Assembly (NCBI RefSeq): GCF_003351765.1
Contig: NZ_CP031229.1
Location: forward strand, 248,001-312,000
DNA length: 64,000 nt
Reading direction: 5' to 3'
Source of the DNA: Ornithinimicrobium avium
GTDB lineage: Bacteria; Actinomycetota; Actinomycetes; Actinomycetales; Dermatophilaceae
Each line of letters starts with the position of its first letter. Within the stretch, counting starts at the first letter, position 1. The notes under the pieces are model-generated. The model did no database searches. It was not told where the DNA came from and worked only from the letters and a program-made list of their open reading frames with translations. A program made the translations under genes and the position numbers. Positions 20,662 to 28,767 of this stretch are shown here, one piece after another.

Positions 20662-21288
20662 ATGACGACACTGACCGCTTTCCAGGACTGGCTGGCCGAC
20701 TGCTCGACCTCGATCGAGGAGCAGGCCGAGCACCTGACCGACCTCGACCGCGCCATCGGCGACGGTGACCACGGCACCAACATGGCCCGTGGCTTCCGAC
20801 GGTGCGCAGAGCTGGCCGCCGAGGAGGACTTCACCAGCATCGACGCCTACCTCAAGAAGGTCGGGATGACCCTGGTGGGCACCGTCGGCGGTGCGTCGGG
20901 CCCCCTCTACGGCACCTTCTTCCTGCGGATGGCCGGGCCGCTGTCCGCGGCCCCCGACGTGGACGCCCGCGCCCTGGCGCAGGCACTGCGCGCAGGGGTG
21001 GACGGGATCGTCGCCCGGGGCCGGGCGGAGGTCGGCGACAAGACGATGTACGACGCGTTCGCCCCCGCCCTGGAGGCGTTCGAGTCCGCGCTGGCCGCAG
21101 GGTCGGGCACGGCGGAGTGCCTCGCGGCCGCCGCCGGGGCCGGGGCACGCGGGCGCGACGCCACCGAGCCGCTGGTGGCGCGCAAGGGACGCGCCTCCTA
21201 CCTCGGGGAGCGGAGCGCGGGGCACGTGGACCCGGGGGCGTCCAGCGCGGTGCTGCTGCTCGAGGCAGCGGCCCGCACGCTCGGCTGA
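20662..21288 (+). CDS. dhaL: dihydroxyacetone kinase subunit DhaL
   Basis: ADP-carrying subunit that relays phosphate from DhaM to the substrate on DhaK. The 208-residue all-helical protein shows the nucleotide/magnesium signature LDRAIGDGDHGTNMARG, GTVGGASGPLYGTFFLRM, DKTMYDAF and the terminal YLGERSAGHVDPGASS block. It follows dhaK by 6 nt with GAGGAG before its ATG. It is the DhaL of a PEP-dependent (not ATP-dependent) kinase, as the next gene supplies the phosphate chain. Confidence 0.95.
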   Translation: MTTLTAFQDWLADCSTSIEEQAEHLTDLDRAIGDGDHGTNMARGFRRCAELAAEEDFTSIDAYLKKVGMTLVGTVGGASGPLYGTFFLRMAGPLSAAPDVDARALAQALRAGVDGIVARGRAEVGDKTMYDAFAPALEAFESALAAGSGTAECLAAAAGAGARGRDATEPLVARKGRASYLGERSAGHVDPGASSAVLLLEAAARTLG

Positions 21289-21298
21289 TCGGAGCGTC

Positions 21299-23893
21299 GT
21301 GATCTCGCTCGTCGTGGTCTCCCACAGCCGGAGCCTCGCCCGCGCCGTGGTGGCGCTGGCGCACGCCACGGTCGACGGGGACGGGCCGCACCTGGAGATG
21401 GCGGCCGGGTTGGACGAGGAGACGCTCGGCACGGACGCCACCGCGGTGGCGCAGGCGCTGGTCCGTGCGGACACCGCCTCGGGCGGCGACGGCGTGCTGG
21501 TCCTGCTCGACCTCGGCAGCGCCGTCCTCTCCGCGGAGATGGCCCTTGAGCTGGTCGACCCGCAGCTGGCCGCGCGCGTCGTGCTCAGCCCGGCGCCACT
21601 GGTCGAGGGCGTCGTGGCCGCCAGTGCCTCCGCGGCAGCCGGGGCGGACCTGTGGACCTGCGCGCGCGAGGCGGAGGCCGCCCAGCGGGCCAAGGTCGAG
21701 CACCTCGCTGCCGGCGGCGGTGCCGGCGACGCTGCGCTCGGGGGCTCCGCGGGGCACATCGTCAACGAGCGGCCCGGTCCGCACCCGGCACCGACCGGCG
21801 AGGGCACCCGCACCTGCGACGCCCCGGGTCCGCCGGCGAGGTCGGTGGAGCTGCCGGTCCTGGCCGAGCACGGTCTGCACGCCCGGCCGGCCGCGCGGCT
21901 CGTCGCCCGGGCGGGCGCGGTGGCCCCCGACACCACCGTGCTGGTGCGCAACCGCACCTCGGGACGCGGCCCCGTCGACGCCCTCAGCCTGTCCGGCGTG
22001 GCCACCCTCGACGCGCGCCAGGGCCACGTGCTCGTGGCGGAGGCGCGTGGCCCTCGCAGCGAGGAGGTCCTGGCCGCCCTGGTCGAGCTGGCCGAGCTGG
22101 GCTTCGGCGACCTGCCCCCCGCCGAGCCGCTGGCGGACGGGCCGCCGGTCCTGTCGGTCGCGAGGGAGCCGGGCATCGCCGTCACGGGCTCCGGGCTGGA
22201 CGCCGCGATCGGCCCGGTGGTGCGGCTGGACGTCCTCCCGGACCCGCACGGGGTGCCGGCGCAGGACGCCGGCGTGGAGTCCGACCGGCTGCGCGTGGCT
22301 CTCGAGGAGTCCGGGGGCCGGCTGGAGGAGCTGGCCGACCGGGCTCTGAGCGACCTCGGGCGCGGGGAGGCCGAGGTCTTCACCGCGCAGGCCACCCTGC
22401 TGCGCGACCCGCAGATCACCGGGGCGGCGACGGAGCGCATCGAGGGCGGGTCGTCCGCTGCCGGTGCCTGGTGGGACGCGGTCGCCGAGGCGGCAGGTCG
22501 CTTCGAGGAGCTGGACGACCCCTACCAGCGCGAGCGGGCGCTCGACGTGCGCAGCGTCGGCGAGCGCGTCCTGCGCGAGCTTCTCGGCCTGGCCGAGCCG
22601 GAGGTCGCCGGCGAGGGCGTCCTCGTCGTCGACGAGCTCGATCCCGGGCTCGCGCTCGCGCTCGACCCCGGGCGGGTCCACGGTGTGCTCACCAGGCACG
22701 GCGGCACGACCGGCCACGGCGTGCTGGTGGCGACGGCGCGGGGCATGCCGGTCCTCACCGGCGTCGGCTCGCGGCTCGACGTGCCCGACGGCACCGTGGT
22801 CGCCTTCGACGCCCGCAACGGGCGGCTCGAGGTCGACCCGGGGCCGCAGGAGCGCGCGGAGTTCGAGGAGATGGTCACCCGGCGCCGCACGGAGCGCGAG
22901 CAGGGGCTGCGCGACGCCCACGTGCCCGCTCTCACCGCCGACCACGTGCGCGTCCGGGTCAAGGCCAACGTCGCCTCCCTCGCCGTGGCCCGCGCCGGTG
23001 CGGGGCAGGGCGCCGACGGCGCGGGGCTGGTCCGCACCGAGGCGGTCTTCGCCCGCTGGCGCCAGGCTCCGACGGTGGAGCAGCAGGTCGAGGTGTATGC
23101 CGCGCTGGCCGAGGTCTTCGACCCGCACGACGTGACGATCCGGACGTGGGACGCCGGCGCGGACAAGCCGCTGGCGTTCATGCCCGCGGAGGAGGGCCGC
23201 AACCCCTTCCTCGGCCTCCGGGGGTTGCGCGCCTTCGTCGCCCAGCCCGCGCTGCTGCTGGACCAGCTCGAGGCCATCTGCAGGGTCGCGGTCGACCACC
23301 CCCTGCGGGTGCTCTTCCCCATGGTCTCCACCGCCGACGACGTGCGGACCGCCCGCTCGTTCCTGGCGCGGGCGGCCGCCCGCGCGGGCCTGCCCGGCCC
23401 GCCGGAGGGGCTGGGCGTCGGGATCATGGTCGAGGTCCCCGCCGCGGCCCTGTGCGTCGGCACGCTGGCCGGGGGTCTGGACTTCGTCTCCGTGGGGTCC
23501 AACGACCTCGCGCAGTACGTGCTGGCCGCCGAGCGCGGCAGCCCCGCGCTCGCGGCGTGGTCCGATCCCCTCGAGCCGGCCGTGCTCCAGCTCGTGCGGC
23601 ACGTGGCCGACCACGTCCCGCCGGGCGTGGCCGTGAGCTTCTGCGGCGCGAGCGCCTCCGACCCCGACCTGGCCGGGCTGCTCGTCGGGCTCGGCGTGGA
23701 CGAGCTGAGCGCGACGGCGTCGGCGGTCCCGATGGTCAAGCGGGCACTTCGGGCCGGCTCCACGTGGGAGTACCGCGAGCTGGCCGACCGGGCGCTGGCG
23801 GCCCCGGACGCCGCCGCGGTCCGCGAGCTGGTCGGCCCGGCCGTCCGCGGGGCGGCTCTCAGCGCACCCCGAGCGGGCGGAACTGCACGCTGA
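21299..23893 (+). CDS. dhaM: DhaM-HPr-Enzyme I fusion, PEP phosphoryl donor
   Basis: An 864-residue phosphotransfer protein. Residues 1-135 form a mannose-type EIIA domain (VVSHSRS, active His9). Residues ~183-275 form HPr (EHGLHARPAAR, active His194). From ~285 to the end is a full Enzyme I: the phosphohistidine domain with HGGTTGHG (His473), then the PEP-binding barrel with LVRTEAVFA, RTWDAGADKP, NPFLGLRGLR, GIMVEVPAA, VGSNDLAQY and a retained catalytic Cys782. In E. coli DhaM the EI part is truncated. Here the loop reads CGASASD, so the usual Glu after CG is Ala. The start GTG follows GGAG. The 3' end overlaps the convergent alkB-like gene by 35 bp. Confidence 0.92.
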   Translation: MISLVVVSHSRSLARAVVALAHATVDGDGPHLEMAAGLDEETLGTDATAVAQALVRADTASGGDGVLVLLDLGSAVLSAEMALELVDPQLAARVVLSPAPLVEGVVAASASAAAGADLWTCAREAEAAQRAKVEHLAAGGGAGDAALGGSAGHIVNERPGPHPAPTGEGTRTCDAPGPPARSVELPVLAEHGLHARPAARLVARAGAVAPDTTVLVRNRTSGRGPVDALSLSGVATLDARQGHVLVAEARGPRSEEVLAALVELAELGFGDLPPAEPLADGPPVLSVAREPGIAVTGSGLDAAIGPVVRLDVLPDPHGVPAQDAGVESDRLRVALEESGGRLEELADRALSDLGRGEAEVFTAQATLLRDPQITGAATERIEGGSSAAGAWWDAVAEAAGRFEELDDPYQRERALDVRSVGERVLRELLGLAEPEVAGEGVLVVDELDPGLALALDPGRVHGVLTRHGGTTGHGVLVATARGMPVLTGVGSRLDVPDGTVVAFDARNGRLEVDPGPQERAEFEEMVTRRRTEREQGLRDAHVPALTADHVRVRVKANVASLAVARAGAGQGADGAGLVRTEAVFARWRQAPTVEQQVEVYAALAEVFDPHDVTIRTWDAGADKPLAFMPAEEGRNPFLGLRGLRAFVAQPALLLDQLEAICRVAVDHPLRVLFPMVSTADDVRTARSFLARAAARAGLPGPPEGLGVGIMVEVPAAALCVGTLAGGLDFVSVGSNDLAQYVLAAERGSPALAAWSDPLEPAVLQLVRHVADHVPPGVAVSFCGASASDPDLAGLLVGLGVDELSATASAVPMVKRALRAGSTWEYRELADRALAAPDAAAVRELVGPAVRGAALSAPRAGGTAR

Positions 23894-24494
23894 TCCTCGG
23901 ACCGACCGGTCGACTCGTCTTGGGCACGCAGTGGTCCCACGTGCGCTGGCAGCTGCCGCCCATGACCAGCAGGTCGCCGTGCCCGAGGACGTGGCGCGTG
24001 CTCGTGCCACCGCCCCGTGGCCGGAGCATCAGCGTCCGCGGCGAACCCAGGCTCACGATCGCGACCATCGTGTCCTGGTGGGTGCTGCGGCCGTGCCGGT
24101 CGCCGTGCCAGGCGACGCTGTCGCGGCCGTCGCGGTAGAGGCACATCCCGGCGGTGCGGAACGGCTCCCCGAGCTCGCGCGCGTAGTGCTGCGACAGCGC
24201 CTCGCGCGCCCGCGTCAGGACCGGGTCGGGCAGGGTCTCGTGCTCGCGGTAGAACCTCAGCAGACGCGGGGTGTCGACCTCCTGGTCCCACATCGTGCGG
24301 CGCTCCGCGCGCCACTCCACGCCGGCCGGTCCGCCCAGGGCGAGCCGGGCGAACAGCTCGTCCGCGCCGGTCAGCCAGCCCGGGCGCACGTCCACCCAGG
24401 CACCGTGGGACAGCGTGGTGCGGCGGACCGCGCCGGCCAGCGGGCGCAGACCGACCTCGTCGACCTGGTCGAGCAAGGAACCCTGGAGCATCAT
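23859..24494 (-). CDS. AlkB-like alpha-ketoglutarate-dependent dioxygenase
   Basis: Predicted Fe(II)/2-oxoglutarate enzyme that removes alkyl groups from nucleic acid bases. The protein (about 211 residues) has the metal ligands HGD (WHGDRHGRST) and a distal His (TWDHCVPK), and the 2-oxoglutarate/closing arginines in GPRISVQFRPLG. LGSPRTLMLRP and LGHGDLLVMGG are typical AlkB strands. I chose ATG 24494 because a TATGCT -10 box lies 7 nt upstream; in-frame ATGs at 24500 and 24506 are possible. Its last 35 nt lie within the end of dhaM on the other strand. Confidence 0.87.
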   Translation of the reverse strand: MMLQGSLLDQVDEVGLRPLAGAVRRTTLSHGAWVDVRPGWLTGADELFARLALGGPAGVEWRAERRTMWDQEVDTPRLLRFYREHETLPDPVLTRAREALSQHYARELGEPFRTAGMCLYRDGRDSVAWHGDRHGRSTHQDTMVAIVSLGSPRTLMLRPRGGGTSTRHVLGHGDLLVMGGSCQRTWDHCVPKTSRPVGPRISVQFRPLGVR

Positions 24495-24590
24495 GGTCAT
24501 GAGCATAGAACAGGTGTGCTAATCGCGCCAGGTGTCCTGCACCCCGGCCTGCCGCCACGGATCCGGGCGTGCACGGGGGACAATGGGTCC

Positions 24591-25322
24591 ATGCCCACCT
24601 ACCGCGAAGCAGCAGTCGTGCTGCGCACGCACAAGCTGGGCGAGGCCGACCGCATCGTCACCCTGCTCACCCGCGGGCGCGGCAAGGTCCGCGCCGTCGC
24701 CAAGGGCGTGCGCCGCACCAGGAGCAAGTTCGGCGCACGGCTCGAGCCGGGGATGGTCGTCGACGTCCAGTGCTACGAGGGGCGCAACCTGGACACGATC
24801 ACCCAGGCCGACGGGCTGGCCGCCTACGGCGAGGCGATCGCTCGCGACTACCCCTCCTTCACGGCCGCCAGCGTCATGCTCGAGACCTGCGAGCAGCTCA
24901 CCGAGGAGGGACAGCCCGCGCTCCAGCACTTCCGGCTGCTCGCGGGGGGACTCTCCGCCCTCGCCTCGGGCGAGCACGAGGCGCGTCTGGTCCTCGACTC
25001 CTACCTGGTGCGGGCGCTGGCGATCGGGGGCTGGCGGGCCAGCTTCCACGACTGCGCGCGCTGCGGCATGGAGGGGCCGCACCGCGCCTTCCACGTCCCG
25101 TCGGGCGGGTCGGTGTGCCCGTCATGCCGCCCGCCCGGCTCCTCGGCGCCCGCACCGGAGACGCTGGACCTGCTCGGGGCCCTGTTCAGCGGCGACTGGG
25201 TGGTCGCCGACGCCAGCCAGCGGCGCCACCGCAGCGAGGCGAGCGGGCTCGTGGCCGCATACCTGCAGTGGCACCTGGAGCGCGGGGTGAGATCGTTGCG
25301 CCACGTCGAGAGGATCCACTGA
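24591..25322 (+). CDS. recO: DNA repair protein RecO
   Basis: Recombination mediator that, with RecR, loads RecA on SSB-covered single strands. The 243-residue protein opens with the OB-fold (YREAAVVLRTHKLGEADRIVTLLTRGRGKVRAVAKGVRRTRSKFG), continues with the helical part and ends with a zinc site (CARCGMEG ... CPSC). A GACAAT box 6 nt before the ATG suggests leaderless expression. uppS follows after 4 nt, the usual neighbour in actinobacteria. Confidence 0.95.
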   Translation: MPTYREAAVVLRTHKLGEADRIVTLLTRGRGKVRAVAKGVRRTRSKFGARLEPGMVVDVQCYEGRNLDTITQADGLAAYGEAIARDYPSFTAASVMLETCEQLTEEGQPALQHFRLLAGGLSALASGEHEARLVLDSYLVRALAIGGWRASFHDCARCGMEGPHRAFHVPSGGSVCPSCRPPGSSAPAPETLDLLGALFSGDWVVADASQRRHRSEASGLVAAYLQWHLERGVRSLRHVERIH

Positions 25323-25326
25323 CCCC

Positions 25327-26115
25327 ATGGCCGCCCGCCAGCCGCAACCACCCTTCCCGCACCCCTCCGGGGCGCGCCCGCCCGCCGTGCCGCGCGAGCT
25401 GGTGCCGCGACACGTGGCGATCGTCATGGACGGCAACGGACGGTGGGCCAACCAGCGCGGGCTGAGGCGGACGCAGGGGCACGAGGCGGGGGAGGCCTCC
25501 CTGCTCGACGTCGTCGCCGGCGCGATCGAGATCGGCGTGGAGTGCATCTCCGCCTACGCCTTCTCCACCGAGAACTGGCGGCGCAGCCCCGACGAGGTGC
25601 GCTTCCTCATGGGCTTCAACCGGGACGTCATCCACCGGCGCCGCGACCAGCTGGACTCCTGGGGGGTGCGGATGTTCTGGTCGGGTCGTCGGCCGCGGCT
25701 GTGGCGCTCGGTCATCTCCGAGCTGGAGCAGGCGGAGCGGCAGACCCGCGACAACGACGTCATCACGCTCAACTTCTGCGTCAACTACGGGGGGCGGGCC
25801 GAGGTCGCCGACGGGGTGCGCCGCATCGCCGAGGACGTCAGGGCCGGGCGGCTGTCCCCGCAGGGGGTCGACGAGCGGACCGTCGCGCGGTACCTCTACC
25901 ACCCCCAGGTGCCCGACGTGGACCTCTTCGTGCGCAGCTCGGGGGAGCAGCGCACCTCCAACTTCCTGCTCTGGCAGAGCGCCTACGCCGAGATGGTCTT
26001 CCAGGACGTCCTGTGGCCCGACTACGACCGCCGGCACCTGTGGGACGCTATCGAGACGTATGCCGCTCGCGACCGGCGCTACGGGGGAGCGGTGGACCGG
26101 CCCGGGCGGACGTGA
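25327..26115 (+). CDS. uppS: isoprenyl transferase (cis-prenyl, UppS type)
   Basis: Builds long-chain polyprenyl diphosphate, the carrier lipid precursor for cell wall synthesis. The 262-residue protein has HVAIVMDGNGRWANQRGL (catalytic Asp), GHEAGEASL, AFSTENWRR, the NYGGRAEV block and the terminal LFVRSSGEQRTSNFLLWQSAYAE. An N-terminal 25-residue Pro-rich extension is common in actinobacteria. The product chain length (decaprenyl or other) cannot be read from sequence. It is probably co-transcribed with recO. Confidence 0.94.
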   Translation: MAARQPQPPFPHPSGARPPAVPRELVPRHVAIVMDGNGRWANQRGLRRTQGHEAGEASLLDVVAGAIEIGVECISAYAFSTENWRRSPDEVRFLMGFNRDVIHRRRDQLDSWGVRMFWSGRRPRLWRSVISELEQAERQTRDNDVITLNFCVNYGGRAEVADGVRRIAEDVRAGRLSPQGVDERTVARYLYHPQVPDVDLFVRSSGEQRTSNFLLWQSAYAEMVFQDVLWPDYDRRHLWDAIETYAARDRRYGGAVDRPGRT

Positions 26116-26201
26116 GCCTCCATGCGTGATCGGCCGGTCGCGGATGCCCTACTTGCGCTGTCGGGCGGCCGGGAGGCTGTCGCCACCGGTGTGGGCCGGG
26201 G

Positions 26202-26607
26202 TCAGAGCGTGAGCACGTAGCGGCGGCACCGGTGCATGCGCGCGAAGCGGGCACGCCATACCGCGGGGTCCTCGTCCGGGCCGTGGAGGAAGGCCGTGAC
26301 CGGGGCGCCCAGGCCGTACGGGGCGGCAAGACCCGCGTCCGGGTCGGACCAGTCGTCGTAGATGTGCAGGTAGGTCTGGTCGAGGGCGAGACCTCGCGCG
26401 AGGTACCAGGCGTCGGCCGCCGGGTTCTCGCGGGTCCAGGCGTGGATCCAGGCCAGCCGGCGATCGCCACGCCGCGGCCTCGCCCTCGAAGGTGGTGCGC
26501 GCGGTCTTGACGTCGTCGAAGTAGGCGGAGCCGAGGAACGACAGCACCCGGCAGCGCAGCCAGGACGGCTCGTCGAGTCCGATGTCGTCGCGGACCGGGA
26601 TGGTCAC
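26202..26607 (-). pseudogene. hypothetical protein, frame disrupted near 26480
   Basis: The GTG at 26607 overlaps the zur stop (GTGA), so this was the last gene of the zinc operon order. The first frame reads TIPVRDDIGLDEPSWLRCRV... to EGEAAAW; the rest (LAWIHAWTRENPAADAWYLARG... to RRYVLTL, stop 26204) is in a different frame, offset by +1 nt around 26475-26485 (GGCGATCGCCGG). Read through, it would be about 134 residues, Trp- and Asp-rich, of no family I recognise. A genuine lesion or a base error are both possible. It does not look like a zinc protein. Confidence 0.55.
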
Positions 26608-27011
26608 GGGGTCCTGGCCCCCGCGCAGGCCGGGCAGGTGCCGAAGACCTCCAGGGTGTGCTCCACCTGCGTGTAGCCGTGCTCGTGCCCGACCCGGTCG
26701 GCCCACCGCTCGACGGCCGGACCCTCGATCTCCACGGTCCGCCCGCACCCGCGGCAGACGAGGTGGTGGTGGTGCCCGGTCGAGCACATCCGGTAGACGG
26801 CCTCGCCCTCGTCGGTGCGCAGGGTGTCGATCTCCCCGGCCGCGGCCAGGGCCGTGAGCGTGCGGTAGACCGTGGCCAGGCCGACCCGGGCCCCGTCCTC
26901 GCGCAGGCGGGCGTGCAGGTCCTGGGCACTGGTGAAGTCCTCGGTCCGACCCAGCTGCTCGATGACGGTGGACTGCTGGCGCGTGGGGCGCCTCCTCGGG
27001 GTGGCGGTCAC
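26604..27011 (-). CDS. zur: Fur-family regulator, probably Zur
   Basis: Metal-dependent repressor, 135 residues. The winged helix (QSTVIEQLGRTEDFTSAQDLHARLREDGARVGLATVYRTLTAL) carries the Fur signature ATVYRTL. The metal sites are the HHHH run followed by CRGCG, and CPAC at the C-terminus, giving structural CxxC pairs. Position immediately after znuB and a TGANAATNATTNTCA site before znuA support a zinc rather than iron role. GTG overlaps the znuB stop and its own stop overlaps the next gene. Confidence 0.9.
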   Translation of the reverse strand: MTATPRRRPTRQQSTVIEQLGRTEDFTSAQDLHARLREDGARVGLATVYRTLTALAAAGEIDTLRTDEGEAVYRMCSTGHHHHLVCRGCGRTVEIEGPAVERWADRVGHEHGYTQVEHTLEVFGTCPACAGARTP

Positions 27012-28027
27012 GGTGCGGCCTCCTCGTGCTCGACGCTCGGGTGGTCGGTGCCCCCGTGCCCGTGGTCCGCGTGCTCGTCGTAGTGCCCCTCGTGGGCGGC
27101 GTGCCGGTGGCCGTCGTGCAGGTAGTCGAGGTGGTCGCCGTGGGCGACGGCCTCGTGCCCGCAGTCCGGGCCGTGCTCGTGAGCGTGCCGCTCGGCCCGG
27201 CGGTGGCTGCGGCGGGAGAGCGCGCGCACCAGGGCGCCGGCGCCGGCGGCGAGGAAGAAGATCGCGATGGCCAGCAGGACGATGGTCCCGCCCGAGGCGG
27301 TGTCCAGCTGGTAGGAGGCGGCCACGCCGCCGACCGCCGAGAGCACCCCGAAGAGCACGGCCCAACGGTTGGTGGCGCGGAAACTGCCGGAGACCTGCTG
27401 CGCGGCAGCGTTCGGCACGATCATCAGGGCGCTGATGAGCAGCAGCCCGATGACGCGCATCGCGACGACGACGGTGACCGCGGTGAGCACGGCGAGCAGG
27501 ATGTTGAGCGCCAGCACGGGCAGGCCGCTGGCACGGGCGTACTCCTCGTCGCCGGCCACGGCGAACAGCCGCGGCCGCAGCACCAGCGTGACCGCGACGA
27601 TCACGCCCGAGAGGATGCCGAAGACGAGGAGCTCGGAGCGGGAGGTGGTGGTGATGGCGCCGAACAGGTAGCCGGTCAGCGTCCCGGTCTGGGCGCCGGC
27701 GGACCGGTTGATGATGACCACGCCGGCCGCGATGCCGCCGTAGAACATCAGGGCCAGCGCCACGTCGCCGGAGGTGCGGCCCCGGGCGCGCACCAGCTCG
27801 ATCGCGACCGCCGCCACGACCGCGGTGATCAGCGCGGTGAGGACCGGCGAGCGGTCGGTGAGCACCCCGACGGCGACGCCGGCGAGGGCCACGTGGCCCA
27901 GGCCGTCGCCGATGAGGGACAGCCCGCGCTGGACCAGGAAGATCCCGACCATCGGGGCGGCGAGCCCCACGAAGAAGGCGGCCAGCAGCGCGTTGCGCAT
28001 GAAGTCCAGGCTCAGCATCTCGGTCAC
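27008..28027 (-). CDS. znuB: zinc ABC transporter permease with His-rich tail
   Basis: Membrane component of a cluster-9 metal importer. Residues ~1-270 contain about eight hydrophobic helices with the family features LVQRGLSLIGDGLGHVALAGVA and GLLLISALMIVPNAAA. The C-terminal ~70 residues are exceptional: HRRAERHAHEHGPDCGHEA, then runs of HxH and DH pairs, a cytoplasmic or loop metal-binding tail with roughly 20 histidines. Start GTG 28027 overlaps the znuC stop; ATG 28018 is an alternative. The operon order is znuA-znuC-znuB-zur. Confidence 0.9.
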   Translation of the reverse strand: MTEMLSLDFMRNALLAAFFVGLAAPMVGIFLVQRGLSLIGDGLGHVALAGVAVGVLTDRSPVLTALITAVVAAVAIELVRARGRTSGDVALALMFYGGIAAGVVIINRSAGAQTGTLTGYLFGAITTTSRSELLVFGILSGVIVAVTLVLRPRLFAVAGDEEYARASGLPVLALNILLAVLTAVTVVVAMRVIGLLLISALMIVPNAAAQQVSGSFRATNRWAVLFGVLSAVGGVAASYQLDTASGGTIVLLAIAIFFLAAGAGALVRALSRRSHRRAERHAHEHGPDCGHEAVAHGDHLDYLHDGHRHAAHEGHYDEHADHGHGGTDHPSVEHEEAAP

Positions 28028-28767
28028 GACAGCCTCGTCCTCCCGGCCAGGCGGGCCGACTCGGCCCGGTGCACGGCATACCCCTCGGGCGTGCCGTCGA
28101 AGGTGAGGTGCCCGGTGTCGACCTCCACGATCCGGTCGACGATGCCGCGCAGCGCCGCCAGCTCGTGGGTGACGACGACGAGCGTGGTCCCCTCGTCGGC
28201 CAGCCGGTGCAGCACCCCGGCGAGCACGTCCTGGCTGGCCCGGTCCACGCCCGCGGTGGGCTCGTCCATGACGAGCACCTCGGGGCGCGAGACCAGCGCG
28301 CGGGCGATGAGCACCCGCCGCTGCTGGCCGCCGGAGAGCGTGTCGACGTCGAAGGTCGCGCGGTCGGCGAGGCCGGCGACCTCGATCGCCTCCCGCACCC
28401 GCTCGCGCTCGGTGCGGTCGGCCGGCCGCCACCACGGACGGGTGGCGAGCAGTCCGGTGTCGACGACCTCGCTCACGGTCGCGCTCACCGCGCCGACGAG
28501 GGTATGACGCTGTGGCACGTAGCCGATCCGGGTCCGGTCGCGCAGCCGGGACAGGGGGGCGCCGAGCACCTCGACCTGTCCGGAGAGGTGCTCGGAGAGC
28601 CCGAGCAGGCCTTTGACCAGGGTGGTCTTGCCCGAGCCGTTCGGGCCCAGGACCGCGACCACCTCGCCCCGGCCGACGTCGAGGTCGACGTCGGTGACGA
28701 CCGGCTTGCCGTCGTAGCCGAAGGAGGCCGAGCGCAGCCGGAGGACGGGGGTGGAGGGGGCGTTCAC
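28024..28767 (-). CDS. znuC: zinc ABC transporter ATP-binding protein
   Basis: Energises zinc uptake. The 247-residue ATPase has Walker A GPNGSGKTTLVK, the Q-loop VPQRH, the signature LSGGQQRR, Walker B VLVMDEPTAGVD and the switch H in VTHE. I start at GTG 28767, which overlaps the znuA stop (GTGA) as do the other joints of this operon; GTG 28773, two codons earlier, is equally open. Confidence 0.92.
   Translation of the reverse strand: MNAPSTPVLRLRSASFGYDGKPVVTDVDLDVGRGEVVAVLGPNGSGKTTLVKGLLGLSEHLSGQVEVLGAPLSRLRDRTRIGYVPQRHTLVGAVSATVSEVVDTGLLATRPWWRPADRTERERVREAIEVAGLADRATFDVDTLSGGQQRRVLIARALVSRPEVLVMDEPTAGVDRASQDVLAGVLHRLADEGTTLVVVTHELAALRGIVDRIVEVDTGHLTFDGTPEGYAVHRAESARLAGRTRLS

Noticed and set aside
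20852..24010. 1052-codon minus-strand frame opposite the dhaL/dhaM genes
   Set aside because: Antisense shadow; no domain pattern, His/Arg/Gln-rich noise.
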